Part shown: in pieces, positions 7,945 through 17,100 of the stretch | Layout of the letters: every line of letters begins with the position of its first letter | How positions within the stretch are numbered: position 1 is the stretch's first letter | Assembly (NCBI GenBank): GCA_910578275.1 | Contig: CAJTPR010000002.1 | Span: 62,001-126,000 of the forward strand | DNA length: 64,000 nt | Direction of reading: 5' to 3' | Source: an uncultured Bacteroidales bacterium | Lineage (GTDB): Bacteria; Bacteroidota; Bacteroidia; Bacteroidales; P3 | The notes under the pieces: generated by a model | What the model was told of the DNA's origin: nothing | The model's input: only the letters and a program-made list of their open reading frames with translations | The model's database searches: none | Translations under genes and position numbers: made by a program

Positions 7945-9252
7945 ATGCTGAAAAAGTTTCCCTTGGCCGTCATCGGCATCTTGTTCTTCATCTTCGGTTT
8001 CGTGACGTGGCTCAATTCGACACTCGTCCCGTTTCTGAAAATCGCTTGCGAACTGAACAATTTCGAGTCGTATTTCGTCACCTTCATGTTCTATATCGCC
8101 TATTTCGTCTTCGCCATGCCTTCGGCCCGGGTCATCGACAGGATAGGCTACCGGCGTTCCATTTCCGTGGGGCTCGGGATCATGGCCGCGGGGGCGGCCT
8201 TGTTTGTTCCGGCGGCTTTGACCCGGTATTACATGTTTTTCCTGTCCGGCCTTTTCCTGATGGGAACGGGTCTGGCGCTCTTGCAGACGGCGGCCAATCC
8301 CTACGCGGCCGTGCTGGGTTCTCCCCAGACGGCGGCCCGCCGCATCGGTATCATGGGCATCTGCAACAAGGTGGCCGGAATCCTCGCTCCGCTCGTACTG
8401 GGTTCGCTCACCTTGAAAGATGTGGACGCCGTGTCGGCCCGGATTGGAAATCCCGCCCTTCCGGCGGCGGAAAAGGCGGGCATCCTCGACGACCTGGCAT
8501 TGCAGAGCCTGGTTCCCTACCTCTGCATCGTGGCGGCCTTGGCGATCTTGGCGCTTTTCGTGCGCGTGGTCTCCTTGCCTGACATCGAAAGGCAAGGAGA
8601 CCCGGAACAAGGCGCCGGGCTTTCGGCCGACAAGCGGGAAAAGGATTCCGTTTTCAGGCATGGCGGCCTGTGGGGCGGCGTACTGGCCTTGTTTTTCTAT
8701 GTGGGAGCCGAGGTGGTGAGCGTGGACAGTTTGGTCAATTATGCCGTTTCATTGCAGGTTTCCGCCTATTCGGCGAAGATGTTTCCCGCCTTGTCGATGG
8801 TGGCTTTCCTGATAGGCTACCTGATAGGCATTGCCGGCATTCCGCGCTGGTTCAGCCAGCGTACGGCCTTGGTGCTCTCGAGCGTGGGCTGCCTTGTCGT
8901 GTTGACGGCCGCCTTGTCGGTTTCCGGCCTGGCTTCCGTCTATATCCTGGCCTGGCTCGGCCTGACCAACGCCATGATCTGGCCTGCCGTATGGGGAATC
9001 GCCCTTGAAGGCTTGGGGAAGAATACCTCGTCGGGTTCGTCCTTGCTGGTCATGGCCATCGTGGGCGGTGCCTTGATTCCGCTCCTGTTCGGTCATCTGG
9101 TGGACTTGGGCGGATACCAGCGGGCGTATTTGCTGCTTTACCCTTGCTACGCGGTGATTTTGGCGTATGCGCTTTGGGGGAATCCAAAAAAACGTTATCT
9201 TTGGGGTCCTCGTATCAAAGGGGAAAAAGAAGTACAAAGAATAAAGATATAA
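7945..9252 (+). CDS. Sugar MFS transporter (FucP / GluP-like)
   Basis: This 435-aa inner-membrane protein has 12 predicted helices. It belongs to the major facilitator branch of L-fucose and glucose/galactose permeases, recognisable from the N-terminal 'FFIFGFVTWLNSTLVPFLK', 'SARVIDRIGYRRS' in the first cytoplasmic loop, and 'QTAANPYAAVLG' in helix 4-5. These carriers import sugar with protons. The actual sugar cannot be assigned, since no sugar-catabolic gene is adjacent. The longer open frame starting at 7855 runs through the terminator stem, so I take ATG 7945, where similarity begins. Its last codons contain the promoter of the downstream lipoprotein gene. Confidence 0.9.
   Translation: MLKKFPLAVIGILFFIFGFVTWLNSTLVPFLKIACELNNFESYFVTFMFYIAYFVFAMPSARVIDRIGYRRSISVGLGIMAAGAALFVPAALTRYYMFFLSGLFLMGTGLALLQTAANPYAAVLGSPQTAARRIGIMGICNKVAGILAPLVLGSLTLKDVDAVSARIGNPALPAAEKAGILDDLALQSLVPYLCIVAALAILALFVRVVSLPDIERQGDPEQGAGLSADKREKDSVFRHGGLWGGVLALFFYVGAEVVSVDSLVNYAVSLQVSAYSAKMFPALSMVAFLIGYLIGIAGIPRWFSQRTALVLSSVGCLVVLTAALSVSGLASVYILAWLGLTNAMIWPAVWGIALEGLGKNTSSGSSLLVMAIVGGALIPLLFGHLVDLGGYQRAYLLLYPCYAVILAYALWGNPKKRYLWGPRIKGEKEVQRIKI
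9173..9203 (+). promoter_or_regulatory. Promoter of the lipoprotein gene, inside the MFS gene 3' end
   Basis: TTTG at 9173-9176 and TATCTTTG at 9196-9203 with a 19-bp spacer match both Bacteroidota promoter boxes exactly. The elements lie within the last ~27 codons of the MFS gene and about 70 nt before the lipoprotein start, giving that gene independent transcription. Confidence 0.8.
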
Positions 9253-9271
9253 CAAAAACAAGGGTCTTAGC

Positions 9272-10243
9272 ATGAAAAAGCTACTTAAATTCATGGCATG
9301 CGCGTTAGCCGTGTCATTTGGCCTGACGGCTTGCGATGATGGTAAACAGGCGCATCGTCCTTGGGATAGCGGATACAAACCCCAGAGTTCCGTTCCCGGC
9401 ATGAACACTTCCCACCGGTTGGTCGGAGAGATGTATGGCAGGAACGGCGTGGCGACCAACAACGAGGATGCCCAGGGCATCGTCTTCGGCGTTGACGAAT
9501 CGAAAGGCATCGTCTACTTGGTTTCGTTTACCGACGCCATGCTCGTGGGTGCGACCAATGCATTGGACGAAACATATAACTATTACAACAATCCCGAAGG
9601 GGAGGGCAGCACTCCTTACGGTTATTTCGCTCCGGAAAGGCGTTGGGGTCTGGTCATTCCTTCGCAGTACGACACGATCTACGAAACCAAGGAGGAAAAC
9701 GGGGTCATGGTCGACGACACGGTAATCAAGAACCTGGCCGTCATCCACAACACGAATGGAGAAATCAACACGGCTCAGATCCTGGAGACCTTCAAGCTGG
9801 CAAGCGAAAGGGATACGACCATAACGCTTCCCAAGGTTTATGCCGCCCAAGCCTGCCGTGAGTATTACAGGCGTCAATGGGGTCGCAACCTCAGGGACGA
9901 CGCGGATCCCATAGGCGCGAAATGGGCCGACACGAAAGGTGAATGGTATCTGCCCTCGATCGAGGAATTGGGCGCGTTGATGAAGAACAGGGACAAGATC
10001 AACAACAAATACGGCAGTACGCCTTCGAATTTCGTGAATGAGAACTTCTTCATGCCGATCGGCGGTGAAAACGGCCACGCGTATTGGTCTTCTTCGGAAT
10101 TTAACGTTCAATCCGCCTGGTATTGCCTTTCCCGCAAAGGGGATGGAACGGGCAACCCGGTAAACGATCGTTACGGTTATTTCCAGAAAAACGACAGGCA
10201 GAACATGTACGTGCGTCCTGTCCGGACCGCCCTGCTGCGATAA
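9272..10243 (+). CDS. Lipoprotein with C-terminal DUF1566/Lcl-like domain
   Basis: The 323-aa protein begins with a lipoprotein signal peptide ending in 'FGLTAC', with the acylated Cys at 21 followed by Asp-Asp, a pairing seen in surface or periplasmic lipoproteins. After a low-complexity linker, residues ~180-320 show the pattern of the DUF1566/Lcl C-terminal domain: 'GEWYLPSIEELGALM', then 'AYWSSSEF', and finally 'YVRPVRTALL' at the end. This domain is a C-type-lectin-like fold in many extracellular bacterial proteins. The ligand is unknown. The gene is monocistronic, with its own exact-consensus promoter upstream and a hairpin terminator downstream. Confidence 0.8.
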   Translation: MKKLLKFMACALAVSFGLTACDDGKQAHRPWDSGYKPQSSVPGMNTSHRLVGEMYGRNGVATNNEDAQGIVFGVDESKGIVYLVSFTDAMLVGATNALDETYNYYNNPEGEGSTPYGYFAPERRWGLVIPSQYDTIYETKEENGVMVDDTVIKNLAVIHNTNGEINTAQILETFKLASERDTTITLPKVYAAQACREYYRRQWGRNLRDDADPIGAKWADTKGEWYLPSIEELGALMKNRDKINNKYGSTPSNFVNENFFMPIGGENGHAYWSSSEFNVQSAWYCLSRKGDGTGNPVNDRYGYFQKNDRQNMYVRPVRTALLR

Positions 10244-10260
10244 TCGGGACCGGTATTTTC

Positions 10261-10298
10261 AAAAAGGGCTGCTTACATCATATAGGCAGCCTTTTTTG
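10261..10298 (+). terminator. Intrinsic terminator after the lipoprotein gene
   Basis: GGCTGC (10267-10272) pairs with GCAGCC (10286-10291), is preceded by A residues and is followed by TTTTTT. Confidence 0.8.
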
Positions 10299-10340
10299 TT
10301 TGGAACGACAAGAATAAGGAACTGAATTTAAGAAAAGACG

Positions 10341-11639
10341 ATGAAAAAGAATTTTGTTGAGGAATTGCGGTGGCGGGGAATGTTGCAGGACATGATGCCG
10401 GGAACGGAAGAACTGTTGCAGAAGGAACAAGTGACGGCTTACGTAGGCATCGATCCCACCGCCGACTCCTTGCATATAGGTCACTTGGTGGGCATCATGA
10501 TGCTCAAACACTTGCAAGAGTGCGGACACAAGCCGTTGGCCTTGATCGGCGGAGCCACCGGCATGATCGGCGACCCTTCGGGAAAAAGCGCGGAAAGGGT
10601 GCTGCTGAACGAAGAGACGCTGCGGCACAACCAAGAGTGCATCAAGAAGCAGTTGGCCAAGTTCCTGGATTTCGACGGTTCCGCGCCCAATGCCGCCGAA
10701 TTGGTGAACAATTACGACTGGATGAAGGACGTGACGTTCCTCGCCTTTATCCGCGACATAGGCAAGCATATCACCGTCAACTACATGATGGCCAAGGATT
10801 CGGTGAAAAAACGTTTTTCGGGCGAAGCAGGCACCGACGGCATGTCGTTTACCGAATTCACCTATCAGCTGGTGCAAGGCAACGATTTCCTGCATTTGTT
10901 GCAGACCAAGGACTGCAAGTTGCAGATGGGCGGTTCCGACCAATGGGGCAATATCACGACGGGTACCGAACTTATCCGGCGCGTCACGGGCAAGGAAGCG
11001 TTCGCGCTCACCTGTCCGCTTATCACCAAGGCCGACGGCGGCAAGTTCGGAAAGACCGAATCGGGCAACATCTGGCTGGATGCGGCCAAGACCTCGCCCT
11101 ACAAGTTCTACCAGTTCTGGCTCAATTGTTCCGATGCCGATACGGCACGGTACATCCGCATCTTCACGCTTTTCGGCAAACAGGAAATCGAGGCGCTCGA
11201 GCAGGAGCATGCCGCCGCGCCCCACTTGCGCGCGTTGCAAAAGGCCTTGGCGAAAGACCTTACCGTAAGGGTGCATGGCGAACAGGAATACCGGAAAGCG
11301 GTGGAGGCTTCCGAGATCCTTTTCGGTAAAAGCACCACCGAAGCGTTGCGCAAGCTCGACACCGACACGTTCTTGTCCGTTTTCGAGGGGGTTCCTTGCA
11401 GCGAGGTATCGTTGGACGAATTCGACGGTGAAGTCACGCTCATAGACCTGCTTTCGGAAAAGACGGGCATTTTCGCCTCCAAGGGCGAGGTGCGTCGCGC
11501 CCTGAAAGAAAACAGTCTTTCCGTCAACAAGGAAAAGGCAGGGGAGCAGACGCCCGTGAACCGTCAAATGCTGCTTAACGGCGCCTACGTGCTGGTTCAG
11601 AAAGGAAAGAAGAACTACTTTTTGATACACGCCAAGTAA
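10341..11639 (+). CDS. tyrS: Tyrosyl-tRNA synthetase
   Basis: This 432-aa class I synthetase charges tRNA-Tyr. The catalytic Rossmann domain holds the HIGH signature in 'DSLHIGHLVGIMM' (near residue 44), the tyrosine-binding 'YQLVQGNDFL' and 'QMGGSDQWGNI', and the KMSKS-equivalent loop 'KFGKTESGN'. The C-terminal ~80 residues are an S4-like RNA-binding domain. This is the shorter TyrRS type of bacteria. Its stop codon overlaps the rsmE start by one base (TAATG), so the two genes are coupled. There is no Shine-Dalgarno; the start is preceded by AAGAAAAGACG. Confidence 0.97.
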   Translation: MKKNFVEELRWRGMLQDMMPGTEELLQKEQVTAYVGIDPTADSLHIGHLVGIMMLKHLQECGHKPLALIGGATGMIGDPSGKSAERVLLNEETLRHNQECIKKQLAKFLDFDGSAPNAAELVNNYDWMKDVTFLAFIRDIGKHITVNYMMAKDSVKKRFSGEAGTDGMSFTEFTYQLVQGNDFLHLLQTKDCKLQMGGSDQWGNITTGTELIRRVTGKEAFALTCPLITKADGGKFGKTESGNIWLDAAKTSPYKFYQFWLNCSDADTARYIRIFTLFGKQEIEALEQEHAAAPHLRALQKALAKDLTVRVHGEQEYRKAVEASEILFGKSTTEALRKLDTDTFLSVFEGVPCSEVSLDEFDGEVTLIDLLSEKTGIFASKGEVRRALKENSLSVNKEKAGEQTPVNRQMLLNGAYVLVQKGKKNYFLIHAK

Positions 11640-12373
11640 TGTTCCTGTTTTACGCCCCCGTGCAAGAAAACGGCCGATGCCGGCTTTCGGAAAGCGAGAG
11701 CCGGCATTGTGCCAAGGTATTGCGGCTTTTGCCGGGAGAGGAAGTCTGGATTACCGACGGAAAGGGATTCCTGTACGGTGCCGAGTTGTCGATAGTGAAC
11801 GACAAGGCGTGCATGGCACGTGTCAAGGAGGTTCTCCGCAGTCCCGGGGAGGCGGGCAATGTCCGTCCCGGGGTGCATGTCGTCATGGCGCCTACCAAGA
11901 ACATGGAGCGTACCGAATGGTTTCTGGAAAAGGCCACCGAAGTGGGCTTGGGCGGCGTGTCGTTCATACGTACCGAGCATTCCGAACGGAAAGTGGTGAA
12001 AGAGGAGCGGGTGGAAGCCCTGCTGGTTTCGGCCATGAAACAGTCGCAGCAGGCTTATTTGCCTGTTGCCGGTCCGATGTGCGGCTTGGACGAGTTCCTG
12101 GGTGAGAGGTTGCCGGTATTGGAAAAGGATTATCCGCAGAAATTCATCGCCTATTGCGGACAGGAATACCCGAAAAACGATTATCTGGAGCTTTTGAGGC
12201 CGGGAACGGGCGTGCAGGTCATGATCGGCCCCGAAGGGGATTTCAGCCCGGAGGAAGTGAGGAAATGCGTTGAAAAGGGGTATGTTCCCGTGAGCCTGGG
12301 TTCCACGCGCCTGCGCACGGAAACCGCCGCCTTGTTTGCCGCCTGGGCCCCGTCGTTCATCAAAGGAAAATAA
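11639..12373 (+). CDS. rsmE: 16S rRNA (uracil1498-N3)-methyltransferase RsmE
   Basis: This 244-aa SPOUT-class enzyme methylates U1498 of 16S rRNA in the assembled small subunit. A short N-terminal PUA-like barrel (residues 1-70) precedes the knotted SAM-binding domain, whose hallmarks are 'MIGPEGDFSPEE' and 'SLGSTRLRTETAALFA' near the C-terminus. Length is normal. It overlaps tyrS by one base and is followed after 8 bp by the DUF4159 gene, so the three are probably one transcription unit. Confidence 0.95.
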   Translation: MFLFYAPVQENGRCRLSESESRHCAKVLRLLPGEEVWITDGKGFLYGAELSIVNDKACMARVKEVLRSPGEAGNVRPGVHVVMAPTKNMERTEWFLEKATEVGLGGVSFIRTEHSERKVVKEERVEALLVSAMKQSQQAYLPVAGPMCGLDEFLGERLPVLEKDYPQKFIAYCGQEYPKNDYLELLRPGTGVQVMIGPEGDFSPEEVRKCVEKGYVPVSLGSTRLRTETAALFAAWAPSFIKGK

Positions 12374-12381
12374 TTCGGAAA

Positions 12382-13062
12382 ATGACGAAAGGACGTATTT
12401 TCGGTATCTTGTTCCGCTTGTCCTTTTCAGCATTGCCTGCCTTTCTCCTGCAAGGCGCGTACGCGCAGAAGACGCAGGTGGGACTGCTCAAGTACGGCGG
12501 CGGTGGCGATTGGTACGCCAATCCCACTTCCTTGCCCAACCTGATCGCGTTTGCCAACCGGGAAGCCGGCATGGACCTGGAACCTCGGCCGTTGACCGTG
12601 GAAGCGGGCGGACGGGAATTGTTCAATTGTCCGTTCGTGCACATGACAGGGCACGGGAACGTGGTGTTTTCCCCTGCCGAGGCCCGGAATCTCAGGAATT
12701 ACCTTGCGGGCGGCGGCTTCTTGCATATAGACGACAATTACGGCATGGACAAGTTCATCCGCGCCCAGATGAAGAAGGTATTTCCCGAACTGGATTTCGT
12801 GGAATTGCCCGCCTCGCATCCCGTTTACAGGCAAGCCTTCGATTTCAGCCGTACAGGCTTGCCCAAGGTCCATGAACACGACGCCAAGAGACCGCAGGGT
12901 TTCGCCTTGGTCTACGAAGGCAGGGTGGTCTGCTTCTACACTTACGAATGTGACCTGGGCGACGGCTGGGAAGACCCCGAAGTACACGGCGACACGCCGC
13001 AAACACGCCGTCGTGCCTTGGAAATGGGTACGAACCTGTTGCAGTTCGTATTCATGCAATGA
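12382..13062 (+). CDS. DUF4159 domain-containing exported protein
   Basis: The protein of 226 aa starts with a signal peptide of ~29 residues ending at 'GAYAQ'. The remainder matches the DUF4159 pattern: 'LLKYGGGGDWYANPTSLPNL', 'HMTGHGNVVFSPAEARNL', 'GGGFLHIDDNYGMDKF' and a C-terminal 'GTNLLQFVF'. DUF4159 resembles glutamine-amidotransferase-like folds and often occurs near MoxR/DUF58 systems. The biochemical role is not known. It is third in the tyrS-rsmE unit and ends one base before the convergent prfB stop codon. Confidence 0.85.
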   Translation: MTKGRIFGILFRLSFSALPAFLLQGAYAQKTQVGLLKYGGGGDWYANPTSLPNLIAFANREAGMDLEPRPLTVEAGGRELFNCPFVHMTGHGNVVFSPAEARNLRNYLAGGGFLHIDDNYGMDKFIRAQMKKVFPELDFVELPASHPVYRQAFDFSRTGLPKVHEHDAKRPQGFALVYEGRVVCFYTYECDLGDGWEDPEVHGDTPQTRRRALEMGTNLLQFVFMQ

Positions 13063-13063
13063 C

Positions 13064-14156
13064 TTATTTCCTTTCCGAAAATTCCATGAGGTAGGCCTTG
13101 ATGAAATCGTCCAAGTCGCCGTCCATGACAGCCTGCACGTTGGACGTTTCCCAGCCCGTGCGCACGTCTTTCACCATCTTGTAAGGCTGCATGACGTAGG
13201 AACGGATCTGGCTGCCCCATTCTATCTTTTTCTTGCTGCCCTCGATGGCGTCTATCTTTTCGCGTTTCTTACGCAATTCTATCTCGTAGAGTTGCGATTT
13301 GAGCATTTGCAACGCCTTTTCACGGTTTTGCAGTTGGGAACGCGTCACTTGGCATTCGATGATGATGCCGCTGGGCGCGTGCCGCAGACGGACGGCCGTT
13401 TCCACCTTGTTCACGTTCTGCCCGCCCGGTCCGCTGCTGCGGTAGGTGTCCCACGAAAGGTCGGCGGGATTTATCTCTATCTCGATGTTGTCGTCGATGA
13501 TGGGGTAGGCGTAGACGGAGGCGAAGGAAGTATGCCGTCGCGCGCCCGCGTCGAAAGGAGATATGCGCACCAGGCGATGCACGCCGCTTTCGCTTTTGAG
13601 GTAGCCGAACGCGAAGTCTCCCTCCACTTCTATCGTGGCCGACTTGATGCCGGCTTGTTCGCCTTCCTGGTAGTCGATCGTGGTGATCTTGTAGCCTTTC
13701 CGTTCCGCCCAGCGCATGTACATGCGGTAGAGCATGTCGGCCCAGTCCTGGCTTTCGGTTCCGCCCGCGCCCGAATTGATGGTCACGATCGCACCCATTC
13801 GGTCTTCCTCGCCCGAAAGCATGTTCTTGAACTCCAGTTCTTCCACCGATTTTTCAAGATGGGAGAGGCAGTCTTCCATTTCCTCGTCGGGAACTTCGCC
13901 GCTTTCGTACATTTCCGCCATCACTTGGGCGTCTTCATGTTCCGAAGCGACGGCATCGAAGGCTTCCGTCCAGATTTTTTTCTGACGGATGCCCTTGAGC
14001 GTCTTTTCGGCTTCCTTGGGATCGTCCCAGAAAGAAGCCTCTTGCGTCTTGGCTTCTTCCTCGCTTATGAATTTTTCTTTCCCGGCGATGTCAAAGACAC
14101 CTCCTCAGCGTTTCCACCCGCGTGGACAACGCTTCAAGTTTTTCCTTGTCAAGCAT
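13064..14156 (-). CDS. prfB: Peptide chain release factor 2, with programmed +1 ribosomal frameshift
   Basis: RF2 recognises UGA and UAA stops and triggers peptide release. Translation starts at ATG 14156 (MLDKEKLEALSTRVETLRRC-L, 21 codons) and reaches an in-frame TGA at 14091-14093. The remainder (342 codons) is in the +1 frame and begins with Asp at 14092. The join gives 363 aa, the normal RF2 length. Downstream are the SPF anticodon-mimic tripeptide ('RISPFDAGARRH') and the catalytic GGQ in 'SGPGGQNVNKVETAV'. The recoding site has the classic geometry AGG AGG TGT CTT TGA C, so this is autoregulation and not a broken gene. It follows secA by 16 nt on the same strand. Confidence 0.97.
14090..14105 (-). 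promoter_or_regulatory. prfB recoding site: internal Shine-Dalgarno plus CTT-TGA-C slippery stop
   Basis: On the minus strand AGGAGG (14105-14100), a 3-nt spacer and CTTTGAC (14096-14090) reproduce the spacing of the well-studied RF2 frameshift signal. When RF2 is scarce the ribosome pauses at TGA and slips by +1 on CTT-T; when RF2 is plentiful, translation terminates after 21 residues. Confidence 0.95.
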
Positions 14157-14172
14157 GCTATCGTCTCTTATC

Positions 14173-17100
14173 TTAAGCCACGTTTTTTCCGTGGCAGTTC
14201 TTGTATTTCTTTCCGCTGCCGCAGGGACAGGGGTCGTTGCGGCCTACTTTCTTTTCCACATGCACCGGTTGCGGTTTCTGAGGCGCGTCGGGCTGGTTGG
14301 TCTGCATGGGGGGGCGTTGTTCGGGCATGGTTCCGCCGATGCCTGCGCGTGAAGTCTGCATGCGGCTCATGTCGGTACGTTGCTGGCGGGCTTCCCGCAT
14401 CTGGTCGGGGTCGGGAGAAGGCAGATGTCCCAGCGAAAGGAATTCGCTCACGTCGTGGTTCATGTCCACGAGCAGTTGCTTGAAGAGGTTGAACGCCTCG
14501 AACTTGTAGATGAGCAACGGGTCTTTTTGTTCGTAGGAAGCGTTCTGTACCGATTGCTTCAAGTCGTCCATTTCGCGCAGGTGTTCTTTCCAGCTGTCGT
14601 CGATCATGGCAAGGCAAAGGCCGCGTTCGACGGCTCCGGTCACTTCCCGTCCGTTCGAGTCGAGGCATTTTCGGATGTTCGCCACCACTTGCAGCGTCTT
14701 TCGTCCGTCGGTGACGGGTATGGCGATGTTTTCGAAGCGCGAACCGTGGTTTTCCTGCACGTGCTTGATGATGGGCAGGGCCTGTTGCGAGATCAGTTCC
14801 GACTTTTGCTTGTAAGAAGCGTAAACGACGTCGAAGATCCGTTTGGCCAGATCGTTCCTGGCCGAAAGCGCCTCGGCTTCCGTCACCGGGCATTCGCAAC
14901 CGAACGTGCGGATGAACTTGTCCTTGAATTCCTCGAAATTGCGGGTCTCGGACAGTTCGGCGAGGTAGTTTTCCACCGTGTCGTACATCATGTTGGAAAT
15001 ATCCACGCCCAGCCGTTCGCCGAACAAGGCATGGCGGCGCTTGGTATAGATCACCTCGCGCTGGGCGTTCATCACGTCGTCGTATTCCAACAGGCGCTTA
15101 CGGGTTCCGAAATGGTTTTCTTCCACTTTCTTCTGCGCCTTCTCGATGGAACGGGTAATCATGCGTGCCTGGATGTTTTCGCCTTCCTGGTAGCCCATCC
15201 TGTCCATCAAGGCGGCGATGCGCTGGGAGGCGAAAAGACGCATGAGGTTGTCTTCGAGCGAAACGTAGAATTGCGAGCTTCCCGGGTCGCCTTGACGGCC
15301 GGCACGACCGCGCAACTGGCGATCGACGCGGCGGCTTTCATGGCGTTCGGTACCGATGATGGCCAGACCGCCCGCTTCCTTGACGCCCGGTCCGAGCTTG
15401 ATGTCCGTACCACGGCCCGCCATGTTGGTGGCGATGGTCACCGTTCCGGCAAGACCGGCTTCGGCCACGATGTCGGCTTCCTTCTTGTGCAGTTTGGCGT
15501 TCAAGACGTTGTGCTTGATCTTGCGTCCGGTGAGCATGCGGCTCAACAATTCGGAAACTTCCACCGAGGTGGTGCCTACCAATACGGGACGGCCTATCTT
15601 GACAAGCCGTTCCACTTCCTCGATGATGGCGTTGTATTTTTCGCGTTTGGTCTTGTAGACCAAGTCGTCCATGTCTTCCCTGATGACGGGACGGTTGGTG
15701 GGAATGCAGACCACTTCCAGCTTGTAGATGTTCCAGAATTCGCCCGCTTCGGTTTCGGCCGTTCCGGTCATGCCTGAAAGCTTGGAATACATGCGGAAGT
15801 AGTTCTGCAACGTGATGGTGGCGTAGGTTTGCGTGGAGGCTTCCACCTTCACCCTTTCCTTGGCCTCGATGGCCTGGTGCAGGCCGTCCGAATAACGGCG
15901 TCCTTCCATGATACGGCCCGTCTGTTCATCGACGATTTTCACTTCGTTGTCGATGACCACGTATTCCACGTCACGTTCGAACAAGGCGTATGCCTTGAGC
16001 AACTGGTTGATCGTATGCACGCGGTCGGACTGGATGGCGTAGTCGCGCAGGATCTCGGATTTCCTGGCCGTCTTTTCCTCGGCGGGCAAGCCGGACTTTT
16101 CCAGTTCGGCGATTTGCGAACCGACGTCGGGCAGGATGTAGTATTCGGGATTGTGGGCGTCGGACGAAAGATAATCCACGCCTTTTTCAGTGAGGTCGAT
16201 GGTGTTGAGTTTCTCGTCGATGACGAAGTATAATTCCCCGTCGATCACCGGCATGTTCTTGCCTTGTTCCTGCAAGTAGAAATTTTCGGTTTTCTGCATC
16301 AACGCCTTCATGCCCGGTTCGCTCAGGAACTTGATGAGCGCGCTGTTCTTGGGCAGTCCGCGGTGGGCGCGGAAGAGCAGTTCGCCGCCTTTCTTTTCCT
16401 GTTCGGGCGCGGGATTTCCGTTGAGCAACGCTTTGGCTTCGGCCAATATCTTGGTGACCAGGGCGCGTTGCTGGTTGTAGAGTTTTTCGATTTGCGGCCG
16501 CAACGTGTCGAATTCCAGGTCGTCTTCCTTGGTGGTGGGGCCGGAAATGATCAAAGGCGTACGGGCGTCGTCGATCAACACCGAGTCCACTTCGTCCACG
16601 ATGGCATAGTTGTGCCCGCGTTGCACCAGTTCCTGCGGCGTGCGGCACATGTTGTCGCGCAGGTAGTCGAAGCCGAATTCGTTGTTGGTACCGTAGGTGA
16701 TGTCCGCCAGATAGGCTTGGCGGCGGGCTTCGCTGCTGGGCTGGTGCTTGTCGATGCAATCTACCTTGAGACCGTGGAATTCGAAGAGCATGCCCATCCA
16801 TTCCGAGTCACGTTTGGCCAGGTAGTCGTTTACCGTGACCACGTGAACCCCTTGGCCGGAGAGCGCGTTGAGGTAGACGGGCAGGGTTTCCACCAACGTC
16901 TTGCCTTCCCCGGTGCTCATTTCGGCGATTTTCCCTTGATGGAGCACGATACCGCCGATAAGCTGCACGTCGTAGTGTACCATGTCCCAGGTGATGAGGT
17001 TCCCGCCTGCCATCCACTGGTTCTTGTAATAGGCCTTGTCGCCGCGGATGGTGACGTTGTCGCGCGTGGCGGCCAGGTCTCCGTCCCAAGGCATGGCGGT

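Noticed and set aside
14091..14093. In-frame TGA near the start of prfB as evidence of a pseudogene
   Set aside because: It sits in the exact programmed frameshift context, and the downstream frame is complete with SPF and GGQ motifs.
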